Below, in pieces: positions 18,112 to 27,263 of a stretch of 64,000 nucleotides of DNA; position 1 is the first letter of the stretch; each line of letters opens with the position of its first letter. The notes below the pieces were generated by a model that was not told the origin of the DNA, did not search any database, and saw only the letters and a list, made by a program, of their open reading frames with translations. The translations under genes were made by a program, and so were the position numbers. Location: assembly GCA_002500605.1 (NCBI GenBank), contig DLRR01000002.1, positions 62,146 to 126,145 of the forward strand, written 5' to 3'. The DNA is from Nitrospinaceae bacterium UBA7883. Lineage in GTDB: Bacteria; Nitrospinota_A; UBA7883.

Positions 18112-19515
18112 TCAATCGTGGTTTTTTGATAAGTAGCTAGCTACATCAATATCGTGTTGTTTTATTTTCTCTTGTAGGTTCTTACGAGCAATCTCAATGG
18201 CTTCTGCAGTTCTAGAAATGTTTCCAGCATGGCGCTTCAAGGCATTTCCCAAATAGCTCTTTTCCCATTTAGCCTTCGCCAACTTAAGTGGTAGCATGTC
18301 TGCCGACTCGTAATGAGGCGGGATATATAACTTAAAGCGTGGAGAACGCATATTTTCTGGTAAGTCAGATACTTCAATAGTTTTATTTTTAGACAATACA
18401 ACCGCACGCTCGATCACATTTTCAAGTTCCCTGATGTTCCCAGGCCATTTGTACCCGCTCATAATCACAAGAGCTTCATCTGAAATATCTGAAATATCCT
18501 TGTTAGTCTCCTTGCGATATTTCTCTAAAAAGTGGTATGCCAAAGGAACAGTATCTTCGACTCGCTCCCTAAGTGGGGGGACCTTTATTGATATGACATT
18601 TAGACGATAGAAAAGATCTTCACGGAAATTTGCATTCTTCACTTCTTCGGCAAGGTCACGATTTGTCGCTGCTATTATACGAGTATCGCATTTTATGGTT
18701 TTCGTACCCCCTACTCTCTCAAATTCAAGCTCTTGTATAACTCGTAAAAGTTTTATTTGGATCGATTGTGATATCTCTCCAATCTCATCTAAAAAAAGCG
18801 TCCCACCATTTGCTATCTCGAATCGCCCTTTTCGCATGCCAACAGCGCCTGTGAATGAACCTTTTTCGTGGCCAAACAATTCCGATTCAAGCAGCTGTTC
18901 AGGTAAGGCAGCACATGAAACCTTTATAAAAGGCTTTCCAGCTCTCTGGCTTTTCTTATGAATGGCTTTTGCCACGAGTTCCTTGCCGACCCCCGACTCG
19001 CCAAGCACAAGAACAGTAGCATTGCTTTGCGACACATCATCAAGAGAAGAAAGAATTTTTTTCATCTCGAAACTTTTATAAACCATAGTATCGTCCATCA
19101 ACACCCGTGATAATTCTTCTCGCAGCATCTTGTTTTCTGAGCGAATACCCTGAAGTTCAAAAATCTTTTTTATGGTTAGTATCACTTCATCTGGCTCGAA
19201 TGGGCGAAGTAGATATGTAAAGGCACCCTTTTTTATGGCTTCTATAGCAGTTGGAATAGACCCGTATGCTGTAATAATTATTACTTCCGTAGAAGGCCAA
19301 GACTCTTTTATTCGATCCAGCAACTCTAGACCATTCATGAGTGGCATCATGAGATCAACGAGTACAATGTCATAGGAATCCGCTTCTATTTTCCGAAGGC
19401 CTAATTCTCCGTTTTCTGCAGTTTCATATTCCCAACCGTGCATTTCTAACATGGCTGAAAGCAGCTCACGGTTTTCCATGCTGTCATCTACAATTAGGAT
19501 TTTATTGTCACCCAT
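18112..19515 (-). CDS. Sigma-54 dependent response regulator, NtrC family
   Basis: A 467-residue transcription activator. The receiver domain (about 1-125) has the DD acidic pair, the phosphoacceptor Asp54 in VLVDLMMP, and the switch residues in IIITAYG and KGAFTYLLRP. The AAA+ domain (about 150-385) carries Walker A GESGVGKE and the sigma-54 contact loop as GSFTGA rather than the commoner GAFTGA, then GGTLFLDEIGE, and the R-finger region YRLNVISIKVPPLRER. A Fis-type helix-turn-helix (GNISRTAEAIEIARKNLQEKI) ends the protein. No histidine kinase is adjacent, so its signal is unknown. Confidence 0.96.
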   Translation of the reverse strand: MGDNKILIVDDSMENRELLSAMLEMHGWEYETAENGELGLRKIEADSYDIVLVDLMMPLMNGLELLDRIKESWPSTEVIIITAYGSIPTAIEAIKKGAFTYLLRPFEPDEVILTIKKIFELQGIRSENKMLREELSRVLMDDTMVYKSFEMKKILSSLDDVSQSNATVLVLGESGVGKELVAKAIHKKSQRAGKPFIKVSCAALPEQLLESELFGHEKGSFTGAVGMRKGRFEIANGGTLFLDEIGEISQSIQIKLLRVIQELEFERVGGTKTIKCDTRIIAATNRDLAEEVKNANFREDLFYRLNVISIKVPPLRERVEDTVPLAYHFLEKYRKETNKDISDISDEALVIMSGYKWPGNIRELENVIERAVVLSKNKTIEVSDLPENMRSPRFKLYIPPHYESADMLPLKLAKAKWEKSYLGNALKRHAGNISRTAEAIEIARKNLQEKIKQHDIDVASYLSKNHD

Positions 19516-19679
19516 TAAAACACGCTGTTATGATTTATTTTTTAGTCATTGTATCATGGAGATCATAAACATAAGTGTTTGTCATTAATTATTGAAGTTC
19601 TATATTTACATTTCCAGTACAAATAAAGCTAATATTGCTGCATAAGCATTGGGCACAAATTGAATAAGGAAGCTTAGTG

Positions 19680-20678
19680 ATGGAACTGAGGAAAGACCCA
19701 ATCGTTGACAGATGGGTAGTTTTTAGCACTGAAAGAGTGTCGCGTCCTTTTGGCTTCATACCAGATTCTCACGATTACGATTCTCACAGTTTCTGCCCAT
19801 TTTGCGAAGGAAATGAAACTTCTACTCCTCCAGAGACTCTTTGCTTTGGAAGAAAAGAAGGGGCTCCAGCAAACGGCGCTGGATGGAGTCTAAGGGTTGT
19901 GCCAAACAAGTTTCCAGCTCTTTCTATGGGTGGGGCTTTAAAAAGGGTAAAAGAGGGTATGTACGATGCAATGAGTGGTATTGGTGCGAGTGAAGTTGTT
20001 ATAGAAACACCAACTCATGATTTAACTTTAGCCAATATGAGCGTGCCGCAGGCTGCACAACTGTTTAGTGCTGTAAAGGAGAGGTTTGTCTTCTTTCAAA
20101 AAAGCCCTGAGCTTAAATGCGCCCAATTTTTCAAAAACCATGGTTATATGGCAGGGGCGTCATTACCCCACTCTCACTCGCAAATAATTGCTATGCCTCT
20201 CGTTTCAAAGTTGCTCGGCGAAGAAATGGATGGGGCCGAAAAGTACTTCAAAGATAAAGGTAGGTGCGTTTACTGCGATATCATAGCTGATGAATCTGGG
20301 TCAGGGGAAAGATTAGTTTACCTTAACAGCAAATTTTTAGTTACTACACCATATGCGTCCAGGTTTCCTTACGAAACTTGGATTCTACCAACTTTCCATT
20401 CCAGCCAATTCGAGCAAACACACCCAAATTCAATTCTAATGCTTGCTGATGCTGTTACCCAAACGCTGAAAAGGATGACTGTCACGCTAGGTGATGTTCC
20501 CTACAATATGGTATTACATACGTCACCATTTCACTCTAACCAAAAAGGTTATTATCACTGGCACCTAGAAATTTTTCCAATACAAGGAAAAGAAGCTGGG
20601 TTTGAGAGGGGATCTGGGTTTCATATTAATTCTACAGCGCCTGAACAAGCTGCTGTTCTGTTAAGGGAGGCTATATAA
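19680..20678 (+). CDS. GalT-like HIT-superfamily nucleotidyltransferase (galactose-1-phosphate uridylyltransferase or ADP-glucose phosphorylase)
   Basis: A 332-residue two-domain HIT protein. It opens MELRKDPIVDRWVVFSTERVSRP, has a zinc-type CPFCEGNE and a second CVYCDII, RVVPNKFPAL, and the active-site stretch GASLPHSHSQIIAMP. Classical GalT has HPHxQ at this point; here it is HSHSQ, as in plant ADP-glucose phosphorylase relatives. Ending YYHWHLEIFPI is family typical. ATG at 19680 follows AAGGAAG. It lies 4 bp before glgA, an ADP-glucose user, which favours a glycogen-linked ADP-sugar role; this is inference. Confidence 0.85.
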   Translation: MELRKDPIVDRWVVFSTERVSRPFGFIPDSHDYDSHSFCPFCEGNETSTPPETLCFGRKEGAPANGAGWSLRVVPNKFPALSMGGALKRVKEGMYDAMSGIGASEVVIETPTHDLTLANMSVPQAAQLFSAVKERFVFFQKSPELKCAQFFKNHGYMAGASLPHSHSQIIAMPLVSKLLGEEMDGAEKYFKDKGRCVYCDIIADESGSGERLVYLNSKFLVTTPYASRFPYETWILPTFHSSQFEQTHPNSILMLADAVTQTLKRMTVTLGDVPYNMVLHTSPFHSNQKGYYHWHLEIFPIQGKEAGFERGSGFHINSTAPEQAAVLLREAI

Positions 20679-20682
20679 ATCC

Positions 20683-22161
20683 GTGACAAAGCAACTTTCA
20701 ATCGCCTTCGTAGCTTCTGAAGCCACACCATTTGCAAAAACAGGTGGCTTGGCAGATGTAGCAGGCTCTCTCCCGCCCGCCCTTGCAAAGTTAGGACACA
20801 AAGTGAGCTTATTCATTCCCCTTTACAAAGAGGTGGATCGCGCAAGACATAAAATACCAGATCGTGGGCACAAACTGCAGGTTCAAGTGTCAGCACGAGT
20901 AATAGATGCACATTATAAAAAAATCAAGTGGCGTGGAGTAAATGTTTATTTTATTGAGAGCGATGGGCATTTTCATAGGCATGGTTTGTATGGCTTGACT
21001 GATGGTGCCCACCCGGATAATTCCGAGCGATTCTCTCTTTTTTGCATGGCAACGCTGTTGGCACTAAAAAAAGAGCAGATTACGCTGGATGTGATTCATG
21101 TCAATGACTGGCAATCCGCACTAGTGCCAGTTTATTTGAGTCAATTATTTTCAAGCGATAAAACTTTAGGAAAAGTTGCTACGGTTTTAACCGTTCACAA
21201 CATTGGTTATCAAGGTATTTTCAACCCACTAGAATGGCATTTACTCGGACTCGATTTTAGCCTTTTTAATATGCACAATTTAGAGTTTTATGGAAACATT
21301 AACTTTTTAAAGGGCGGCCTCATCCACACAAATATTATTACAACCGTATCAAGTACCTACGCAAAGGAAATACAAACAAAGGACGGAGGTTACGGTCTTG
21401 ATTCGGTGCTTCGAAACAGAAGCAAAGATGTATTCGGGGTTGTCAATGGAATTGATACCGATCAATGGAATCCAAAAATTGACGAAACAATACCTCAGAA
21501 CTTTGAAATAGCAAATATGGATGGAAAAAAGAAATGCAAAGAAAGCCTATTAAACGAATTTGGTTTTCCTAAGGGTGAAAACCCCCTAATTGTAATGATT
21601 ACTAGGCTGGCTGAGCAAAAAGGTGTGGATATAGGATTAGTTGCCATAGACCAGGCAATATCAAAGGGAATCAATTTCGCACTGCTCGGGTCTGGCTCAA
21701 CACAATATGAGGAACTAGCCAAATCCCTTAAATACAAGTATCCGGACAATGTATTTATTCACATTGGATTCGACGAAGCGTTAGCCCATAGAATGATAGC
21801 AGGTGCAGATATGTTTTTCATGCCATCTAGGTACGAGCCTTGTGGGCTCACCCAGATGTATTCTTTGGCTTATGGAACAGTACCTATCGTAAGGGCAACT
21901 GGTGGACTTAATGACACCGTTTCAGAATACAGTTCAGACACCAAAACTGGCGTTGGGTTTAAGTTTTCTAAATACAGTACTGAAGCCGCGTTTAAAAAAA
22001 TAGAAGAGGCGGTAACTCTTTATAGAAATTGCCCGAACATATGGAACAAGATGGTAATCAATGGAATGAAGGAAGATAACTCATGGGCAAGCTCAGCAAA
22101 AGAGTACCTAAAGCTGTATAAAGTGGCCATAAAACATAAACAAGGAATATCCATAAAATAA
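20683..22161 (+). CDS. glgA: Glycogen synthase (ADP-glucose)
   Basis: Extends alpha-1,4-glucan using ADP-glucose. The 492 residues have the GT5 start SIAFVASEATPFAKTGGLADVAGSLP with the KTGGL donor-binding motif, HVNDWQSALVPVYL, TVHNIGYQGIF, GVVNGIDTDQWNP, ITRLAEQKGVDI and the C-terminal FFMPSRYEPCGLTQMYSLAYGTVPIVRATGGL. The start is a GTG four bases after the stop of the GalT-like gene, so they are translationally coupled. It converges with mutL. No glgB or glgC lies in the window. Confidence 0.97.
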   Translation: MTKQLSIAFVASEATPFAKTGGLADVAGSLPPALAKLGHKVSLFIPLYKEVDRARHKIPDRGHKLQVQVSARVIDAHYKKIKWRGVNVYFIESDGHFHRHGLYGLTDGAHPDNSERFSLFCMATLLALKKEQITLDVIHVNDWQSALVPVYLSQLFSSDKTLGKVATVLTVHNIGYQGIFNPLEWHLLGLDFSLFNMHNLEFYGNINFLKGGLIHTNIITTVSSTYAKEIQTKDGGYGLDSVLRNRSKDVFGVVNGIDTDQWNPKIDETIPQNFEIANMDGKKKCKESLLNEFGFPKGENPLIVMITRLAEQKGVDIGLVAIDQAISKGINFALLGSGSTQYEELAKSLKYKYPDNVFIHIGFDEALAHRMIAGADMFFMPSRYEPCGLTQMYSLAYGTVPIVRATGGLNDTVSEYSSDTKTGVGFKFSKYSTEAAFKKIEEAVTLYRNCPNIWNKMVINGMKEDNSWASSAKEYLKLYKVAIKHKQGISIK

Positions 22162-22191
22162 GGCATTATCAGGGACCTATCCCCATTTGCT

Positions 22192-24015
22192 TTATTTTCT
22201 CATAAACTTTTTTAACAATTCATTTTCTGTGATGCTCATTGCCACTGGTCTTCCATGTGGACATGTATACGGTAGGCTGCATTTTTTTAGATCTTCGACT
22301 AAGGCATTAATTTCATCTTGATCAAGTTTTTCCCCAGCCATTACCGATGATCTACATGCCATGATATTAATTGTACTTTCAGCCAACTTACTAAAGTCAG
22401 GCTCACCATTAAGATCACATGCTCCATGAAGAACGTCTATAACAAGAGAACCAAAATCGACTTCGCCTAGCACGGATGGGGTTGCCCGTATAGCAATGGT
22501 ATGACCACCAAAATCTTCCAATGAAAATCCAAGCGCTTTGAAGTGCTCTAACGCGTCCATAATTCTTTCGTGATCAGCCTTAGTAACATCCAAATTAATA
22601 GGAAATAGCAAATCTTGCGACTCTATTTTCCCCTTACTGTACTTCTCCACCAGTCTCTCGTAATTAATCCTTTCATGAGCAGTATGCTGGTCTAGTAGTA
22701 GTACTTGATTGCCATCTTCAATCACTATAAACGTGTTAAAAATCTGGCCTACGGCACGAAAACCTTCAGAAATGACCCAATCAGACCTGGTCAGCAGGTC
22801 ACCAATATGTTCACTATCGGCTCCCAATATTGACTGTCCAGAATGGCCAACCATGTCTACCACTTTTATTTTTGCTTCTGGAAGATCAGATGCTACGCTG
22901 GTCGAATCTTCCACAGTCAAAGGTCTATTGATATTATTGGGAGCACCATGAGAACGCTGATCATTTATTTGATCTGACTCATTCATGGACAAACCACCAT
23001 CGATAATGACACCTTTGGCCTTTGAAAGCCCAAAGGAAATTCCATTTTCCACCAATTCTATAACTGGTCTTGTATCGGCAAACCGCACTTCTGTCTTGGT
23101 AGGGCTCACGTTAACATCAACTTTGTCAGGGTCCATGGTAATTCTTAAGTACACGGCTGGATGCTTTCCTTTAGGAACCAGCGAACGATAACCCTGATCA
23201 ATAGAGTAAAATAGCAAGCGATCTCTAACATACCTGTCATTAATAAATACATGTTGCGCTTCGCGACCACTGCGTTCATAACCAGGTTTAGATACAAGGC
23301 CAATTAGTGACATTCCTGCATAATTATATTCAACCTCGGCTAACGACTTTGCCACAGTCGAGCCAAACAAAAGAGAGACTCTACTATTGTAACCACCACT
23401 GGAGCTTTCAGACGGCAGATCAAATACCAAGTTCCCATCGCGGATCAACTTGAAAGAAACGCAGGGTGATCCTAAAGCCTGACGCGCGACGACCTCGTGG
23501 ATTCTAGCCGCTTCTATTTTCTCTGACCGTAGAAATTTACGGCGCGCTGGGGTGTTGAAAAAAAGTGACTTAATCTGAATCTTAGATCCTGCTATTGGTG
23601 GGCAATTTTTTACATCATGCAACACACCCCCATTTATGCTTACCTCAACCCCTTCCGAAACATCCTTTTGTGAAGTGGCCATTATAAGTCGAGATACAGC
23701 TGCGATAGATGAAAGTGCCTCGCCCCGAAAACCCAAGGTCTTTACACTTTTTAAATCTTCAGAGTATTGGATTTTGCTGGTGGTGTGCCGATCAAAAGCC
23801 AACAAAGCATCATCATTGTTCATACCGAACCCATCATCAGTGACTTCTATAAATGACTTGCCACCATTTCTAAACGAAACTTCAATATGGGTTGCTCCAG
23901 CATCGAGTGAATTCTCAAGCAGTTCTTTAACAACAGACGCTGGCCGTTCTACTACCTCGCCAGCTGCAATCTGATTTATCACACCGTCAGGTAAAGAGCG
24001 GATTCGGCTTGGCAT
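22192..24015 (-). CDS. mutL: DNA mismatch repair protein MutL
   Basis: Mismatch repair coordinator. The GHKL ATPase domain (about 1-330) has IRSLPDGVINQIAAGEVVERPASVVKELLENSLDAG, the DDGFGM box, HTTSKI and TLGFRGEALSSIAAVS. The C-terminal dimerisation/endonuclease region has LLLDQHTAHERINYERL (DQHAxxER-type motif) and ACRSSVMAGEKLDQDE, ending PYTCPHGRPVAMSI. DQHTAHERINYE together with ACRxxxKAG- and CPHGRP-like motifs suggests an endonuclease-type MutL. At 607 residues it is full length. Confidence 0.97.
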   Translation of the reverse strand: MPSRIRSLPDGVINQIAAGEVVERPASVVKELLENSLDAGATHIEVSFRNGGKSFIEVTDDGFGMNNDDALLAFDRHTTSKIQYSEDLKSVKTLGFRGEALSSIAAVSRLIMATSQKDVSEGVEVSINGGVLHDVKNCPPIAGSKIQIKSLFFNTPARRKFLRSEKIEAARIHEVVARQALGSPCVSFKLIRDGNLVFDLPSESSSGGYNSRVSLLFGSTVAKSLAEVEYNYAGMSLIGLVSKPGYERSGREAQHVFINDRYVRDRLLFYSIDQGYRSLVPKGKHPAVYLRITMDPDKVDVNVSPTKTEVRFADTRPVIELVENGISFGLSKAKGVIIDGGLSMNESDQINDQRSHGAPNNINRPLTVEDSTSVASDLPEAKIKVVDMVGHSGQSILGADSEHIGDLLTRSDWVISEGFRAVGQIFNTFIVIEDGNQVLLLDQHTAHERINYERLVEKYSKGKIESQDLLFPINLDVTKADHERIMDALEHFKALGFSLEDFGGHTIAIRATPSVLGEVDFGSLVIDVLHGACDLNGEPDFSKLAESTINIMACRSSVMAGEKLDQDEINALVEDLKKCSLPYTCPHGRPVAMSITENELLKKFMRK

Positions 24016-24125
24016 TATAGGATGGATACCTAAATTAATTATTTAACAATATTTATTCTATTGCCACAAATCAATCTGGTCAATAGAATGGCATTACGAA
24101 AAAAGAAACCCAAAGAGCTGAAAAG

Positions 24126-24148
24126 TCTTCCACAGAAATTGTGGAAAA
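24126..24148. promoter_or_regulatory. Inverted pair of DnaA-box-like sites between mutL and the hda-like gene
   Basis: TCTTCCACA at 24126-24134 and TGTGGAAAA at 24140-24148 form an inverted pair with 5 nt between. The second reads TTTTCCACA on the minus strand, a match to the DnaA-box form TTNTCCACA; the first differs at one position. The 7-bp dyad could equally be a simple hairpin. The 337-bp gap (24016-24352) in which it lies is otherwise AT-rich without a recognised gene. Functional binding is unproven. Confidence 0.3.
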
Positions 24149-24352
24149 ACTGTTCATGTAGAGGTAGATTTAAGCAGGAAATGATTAAATATTAACCAGT
24201 TATTGCAGTTTACTGCTAATCAAGCAACTGATAATACTATGTTATTAAAGGTTTTAATCAATATTTTGAATGCATGTCTAAGCTATTGATAAATAAATGG
24301 TTTCAGTTGGTTAGGTCATTAACAAGGCCTTTGCTAACCTTTAGGCTCGCTA

Positions 24353-25225
24353 ATGTCACAGCTTAAATTTCCGTTTCCAAAAAATCGCAAGGATAGGTTT
24401 GAAAATTTTGCAATCGATGAAAAAAATGCCAAAGCCGTTATGCTTTGCAAAGCATTTTCTAATGGATCATCTGAAGAAGCTGGTAGCCTAGTCATCCATG
24501 GTGATAAAGGGTGTGGTAAAACCCATATGCTAGCAGCCATGGGTAACTTGGCCAAAAAGTGTGATAGTACAATTGAAGCAATGTATTTAGATTGTATTGA
24601 TATCAAAAACAGTGTGGCAAAAGCCTCAACCTACGAAGAACTAAAAGAATGGATTACAGGTTTTGAGGGTGCTTCATTTCTAACTTTCGATAACATGCAT
24701 GAGTTATCTGATTACAATACTATTGACAACCTTCTAAATGAATCAACCACAAACGATCCAACAGACTATGGTGATTGTAAAGCTGATCAAAACGCTCATC
24801 TGCTAGGTGATGCATCAATAGAAAGTCGTAGAAAGAAACGGAAGATAGAAGAGGCACAGTATCAAGTGTTTCATCTTTATAATGCTGTAGTTCAGAATGG
24901 TGGGCGCATCGCTGTGGCCACACAAGAGTTTCCAAGCTCTTGGAAATTTCCCGACTGGCTCTCAACACGTCTTCTTTGGGGGTTCGTAACTAATCTAAAG
25001 CCTGTAGGAGATGAAATGCGAATTGATGTTCTAAATAAAATATCCAGGGATCTCGGCATGATCCTGCCGGAATCTGCAGCAAACTGGATGCTAACCCATC
25101 TACCTCGAGACCCTGCATCCCAACTCAATTTTCTGGAAAAAATTGACCAACACTCGTTGACATTGGGACGAAAAGTGAGTATATCTTTAGTGAAGCAAGC
25201 CTTGGAGTACGCCGATGAGAGATGA
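24353..25225 (+). CDS. DnaA/Hda-family AAA+ ATPase
   Basis: A 290-residue DnaA paralogue without DnaA's DNA-binding domain IV. The start LKFPFPKNRKDRFENFAI resembles Hda/DnaA, with Walker A HGDKGCGKTHML (about residues 48-59) and Walker B SFLTFDNMHEL (about 105-115). RIAVATQEFPSSW and LSTRLLWGFVTNLKPVGDEMR are the sensor/arginine-finger region, followed by the lid. Compared with Hda (about 230 aa) it carries an extra segment of about 45 acidic-to-basic residues after Walker B (about 118-165). A role in controlling DnaA is plausible but not shown. Confidence 0.85.
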   Translation: MSQLKFPFPKNRKDRFENFAIDEKNAKAVMLCKAFSNGSSEEAGSLVIHGDKGCGKTHMLAAMGNLAKKCDSTIEAMYLDCIDIKNSVAKASTYEELKEWITGFEGASFLTFDNMHELSDYNTIDNLLNESTTNDPTDYGDCKADQNAHLLGDASIESRRKKRKIEEAQYQVFHLYNAVVQNGGRIAVATQEFPSSWKFPDWLSTRLLWGFVTNLKPVGDEMRIDVLNKISRDLGMILPESAANWMLTHLPRDPASQLNFLEKIDQHSLTLGRKVSISLVKQALEYADER

Positions 25226-25604
25226 TAAAGGTCACAAAGAAGCCCAAAAAACAGTTAAATATTTGGATTGTCCCAATTGTGGATGTCCTAGTAAAAACAA
25301 AGATTCCAAGTGCCCATTTTGTAATGAGCCGCTTCCAGACCATCTTGATAATACTTCTAAGGCCTTTGATAGCGCTACGTCGTTAAGCAAGGCTCTCAAC
25401 AAAGAAGATAACTTGGTTTCGGTAAACCGTAATACTGGTAAAACTTTTACTCTAATTCTTGGTTTTACCCTTGCCATGCTTGGAGGTTGGTTTATTGTGC
25501 GTGGATTCGCACCATTAAATTTTCCTGAGTTCTTGATTGGGGGACTGTTTCTATTGTATGGGGTATATGCTATTACTCGTACTATCCGCTCCAAATCTGG
25601 CTAA
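25215..25604 (+). CDS. Zinc-ribbon membrane protein (129 aa)
   Basis: I do not recognise a specific family. A four-cysteine zinc ribbon lies near the N-terminus (CPNCGCPSKN followed by CPFCNEPLP, about residues 19-40). A low-complexity linker follows, then two hydrophobic segments (about 76-95 and 100-118), probably a hairpin in the inner membrane. The ATG overlaps the end of the Hda-like gene by 11 bases, so the two are likely coupled. Function unknown. Confidence 0.8.
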   Translation: MRDDKGHKEAQKTVKYLDCPNCGCPSKNKDSKCPFCNEPLPDHLDNTSKAFDSATSLSKALNKEDNLVSVNRNTGKTFTLILGFTLAMLGGWFIVRGFAPLNFPEFLIGGLFLLYGVYAITRTIRSKSG

Positions 25605-25638
25605 TTCCCAGATAGTCTTTATCACACATCCACAAACA

Positions 25639-25697
25639 GCGACCTCGAAAGCCGTTGTGCCTTATAAGCACCGTGGGTTCGAATTCCACCCTCTCCA
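25639..25697 (+). pseudogene. 3' fragment of tRNA-Ser (anticodon CGA)
   Basis: The sequence has the 3' half of a class II tRNA: anticodon loop CTCGAAA (25644-25650, anticodon CGA) with a mostly paired stem, a long variable arm with stem GTGC/GCAC (25657-25660 and 25668-25671), a T arm GTGGG-TTCGAAT-TCCAC (25673-25689), and the acceptor 3' strand CCTCTCC (25690-25696). The matching 5' strand GGAGAGG and a D arm are absent; only 34 bases separate it from the preceding stop codon. Such 3' tRNA ends are typical att-site remnants of integrated elements, or a broken tRNA gene. Confidence 0.7.
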
Positions 25698-25716
25698 CTA
25701 TTGTTAAATGTTGAAG

Positions 25717-26532
25717 TCAATTGATTAATAATCCTCCATACCCAACAACGCTTTCCAAGTCCCCGGTCGTATCGCCGGATGTCTGGTAGCTAACGAGTTC
25801 AGCTGATGTGGCTCCACGGGCTTTACATATATCCATAACAACTGCTGTGGCTTGAACACCACACATGTTTATATTATTCTTGCGGACCACATCTATCAAA
25901 CCAGAACTGTCCATTTCTATAATTTTTTTCATGGTCATAAAATCAAGTATTTTGGCTTTTTCTTGAGAAACGTAATGGGAAAAGTCGGTACTGGCTACAA
26001 AAGTTAACGTTTTACCAAAATCGGCAAGGGCACCACAAATATCGGTCGCCAACTTGTTGATATCACTATCAGGCATTCTACCAATAATTATGGGAACTAT
26101 TTTTAAGCCCGGTCTGATGAGTTGAAGAAATGGTATCTGCACTTCCAACGAATGTTCATTTTCATGTGCCCAATCTGCCGGTTGGACTAAGGAAGAGGCG
26201 TCAAGCAGGGAACTGGCAAGTAATTCATCTATTTCACATGGACCAATTGGTGTATCCCACGCCCCTGTGGAATAAATTGATATTGCTGGTTCCAAGCTTT
26301 GATTGCCTAGCCCATGGTTAGGGCCTATTAGGATTATTGTTTCAGTAGGTTCCATTTTGGCATATACACTAGCAGCAACTGAACCTGAATACCGATAACC
26401 TGCATGGGGTACTACTGCACCCATGTAACGAGATCTCTGCATAGGCTCTATTTCGAATGTATTTAGTTGAGCCTCGATTTCTTCACGTGTAGATGGATAA
26501 AATAGACCTGCAACTGCGGACCGTCTGTTCAT
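25717..26532 (-). CDS. MEMO1/AmmeMemoRadiSam system protein B family
   Basis: A 271-residue Memo-like protein with the extradiol-dioxygenase-like fold. MNRRSAVAGLFYPSTREEIE is the family start, followed by VVPHAGYRYSGSVAASVY, LIGPNHG, EHSLEVQIPFLQ, ASTDFSHYV and the ending TTGDLESVVGYGG. The ATG at 26532 follows a G-rich run and matches the family; a longer frame begins upstream at 26676 but its extra 48 residues do not look conserved. Members often sit with AMMECR1 and radical SAM genes, which are not seen here. Biochemical role unclear. Confidence 0.9.
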   Translation of the reverse strand: MNRRSAVAGLFYPSTREEIEAQLNTFEIEPMQRSRYMGAVVPHAGYRYSGSVAASVYAKMEPTETIILIGPNHGLGNQSLEPAISIYSTGAWDTPIGPCEIDELLASSLLDASSLVQPADWAHENEHSLEVQIPFLQLIRPGLKIVPIIIGRMPDSDINKLATDICGALADFGKTLTFVASTDFSHYVSQEKAKILDFMTMKKIIEMDSSGLIDVVRKNNINMCGVQATAVVMDICKARGATSAELVSYQTSGDTTGDLESVVGYGGLLIN

Positions 26533-26587
26533 ATCTAAATATACCCCCCCACCACCAAAGAAATCAATAGACTGAGAAATGACCCTA

Positions 26588-27136
26588 TCACATACTTTCT
26601 TTAATATCAGAAATTTTGAACAAAGGTTGATATCGAAGCCCCATCTCTGCAAACATTTTTGCCCCACCTTTTTCACGATCCACGATGGTTATAACACCTA
26701 TCACTTCAGCCCCAGTCTCAAGCACAGCATCAATGGCCTTTTTGCATGATCCACCTGTGGTAATCACATCTTCTACCACTACAATCTTAGAATTCGGCCC
26801 TATGTCACCTTCAAGCTTCTTGCCTGTTCCGTGTCTTTTTGTCTCTCTTCGTACAACAAAGTTTTTTACACTTTTCCCATTGGTTGCAAATGCAATACAA
26901 ACAGAGGTGGAAATAGGAACAGAACCAAGTTCCATACCACCAACTGCATCTACTCCCCATTTGTCTATTAATTCGTATATTGCGCGGCCCACTATTAGGT
27001 TGCCTGGACCGTCAAGAGTTACCTCCTTCATATCTATGTAATAGTCAGTATTTTCGCCCGAAGACAATATGAATTCGCCTTTACGGTAGGCTTTGTTTAT
27101 AATTTGGCTTTTGAGTTTGGTCAGCGTCTTATTCAT
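26588..27136 (-). CDS. pyrE: Orotate phosphoribosyltransferase
   Basis: Makes OMP from orotate and PRPP in pyrimidine synthesis. The 182 residues show GEFILSSGENTDYYIDMKEVT, GGMELGSVPIS, FVVRRETKRHGTGKKLEG and the PRPP-binding motif VVVEDVITTGGSCKKAIDAV. It precedes the Memo-like gene on the same strand with a 55-bp gap. The remaining 127 bp upstream to the divergent TPR gene show no clear regulatory structure. Confidence 0.96.
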   Translation of the reverse strand: MNKTLTKLKSQIINKAYRKGEFILSSGENTDYYIDMKEVTLDGPGNLIVGRAIYELIDKWGVDAVGGMELGSVPISTSVCIAFATNGKSVKNFVVRRETKRHGTGKKLEGDIGPNSKIVVVEDVITTGGSCKKAIDAVLETGAEVIGVITIVDREKGGAKMFAEMGLRYQPLFKISDIKESM

Positions 27137-27263
27137 TTACTATAATTTGATTGAGCAGTTAACCTTTACGAATAGTTGTTTTCAACTAATTATACATGTG
27201 TCTTGTCGCTGAATGGAAAATAGTCTTTAATTTATCAGATAAATAGCAGAGGCTGGAAATTAG

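Noticed and set aside
25604..25697. Complete tRNA-Ser or tRNA-Sec gene
   Set aside because: There is no 5' acceptor strand or D arm, and the anticodon reads CGA, not TCA; only the 3' part is present.
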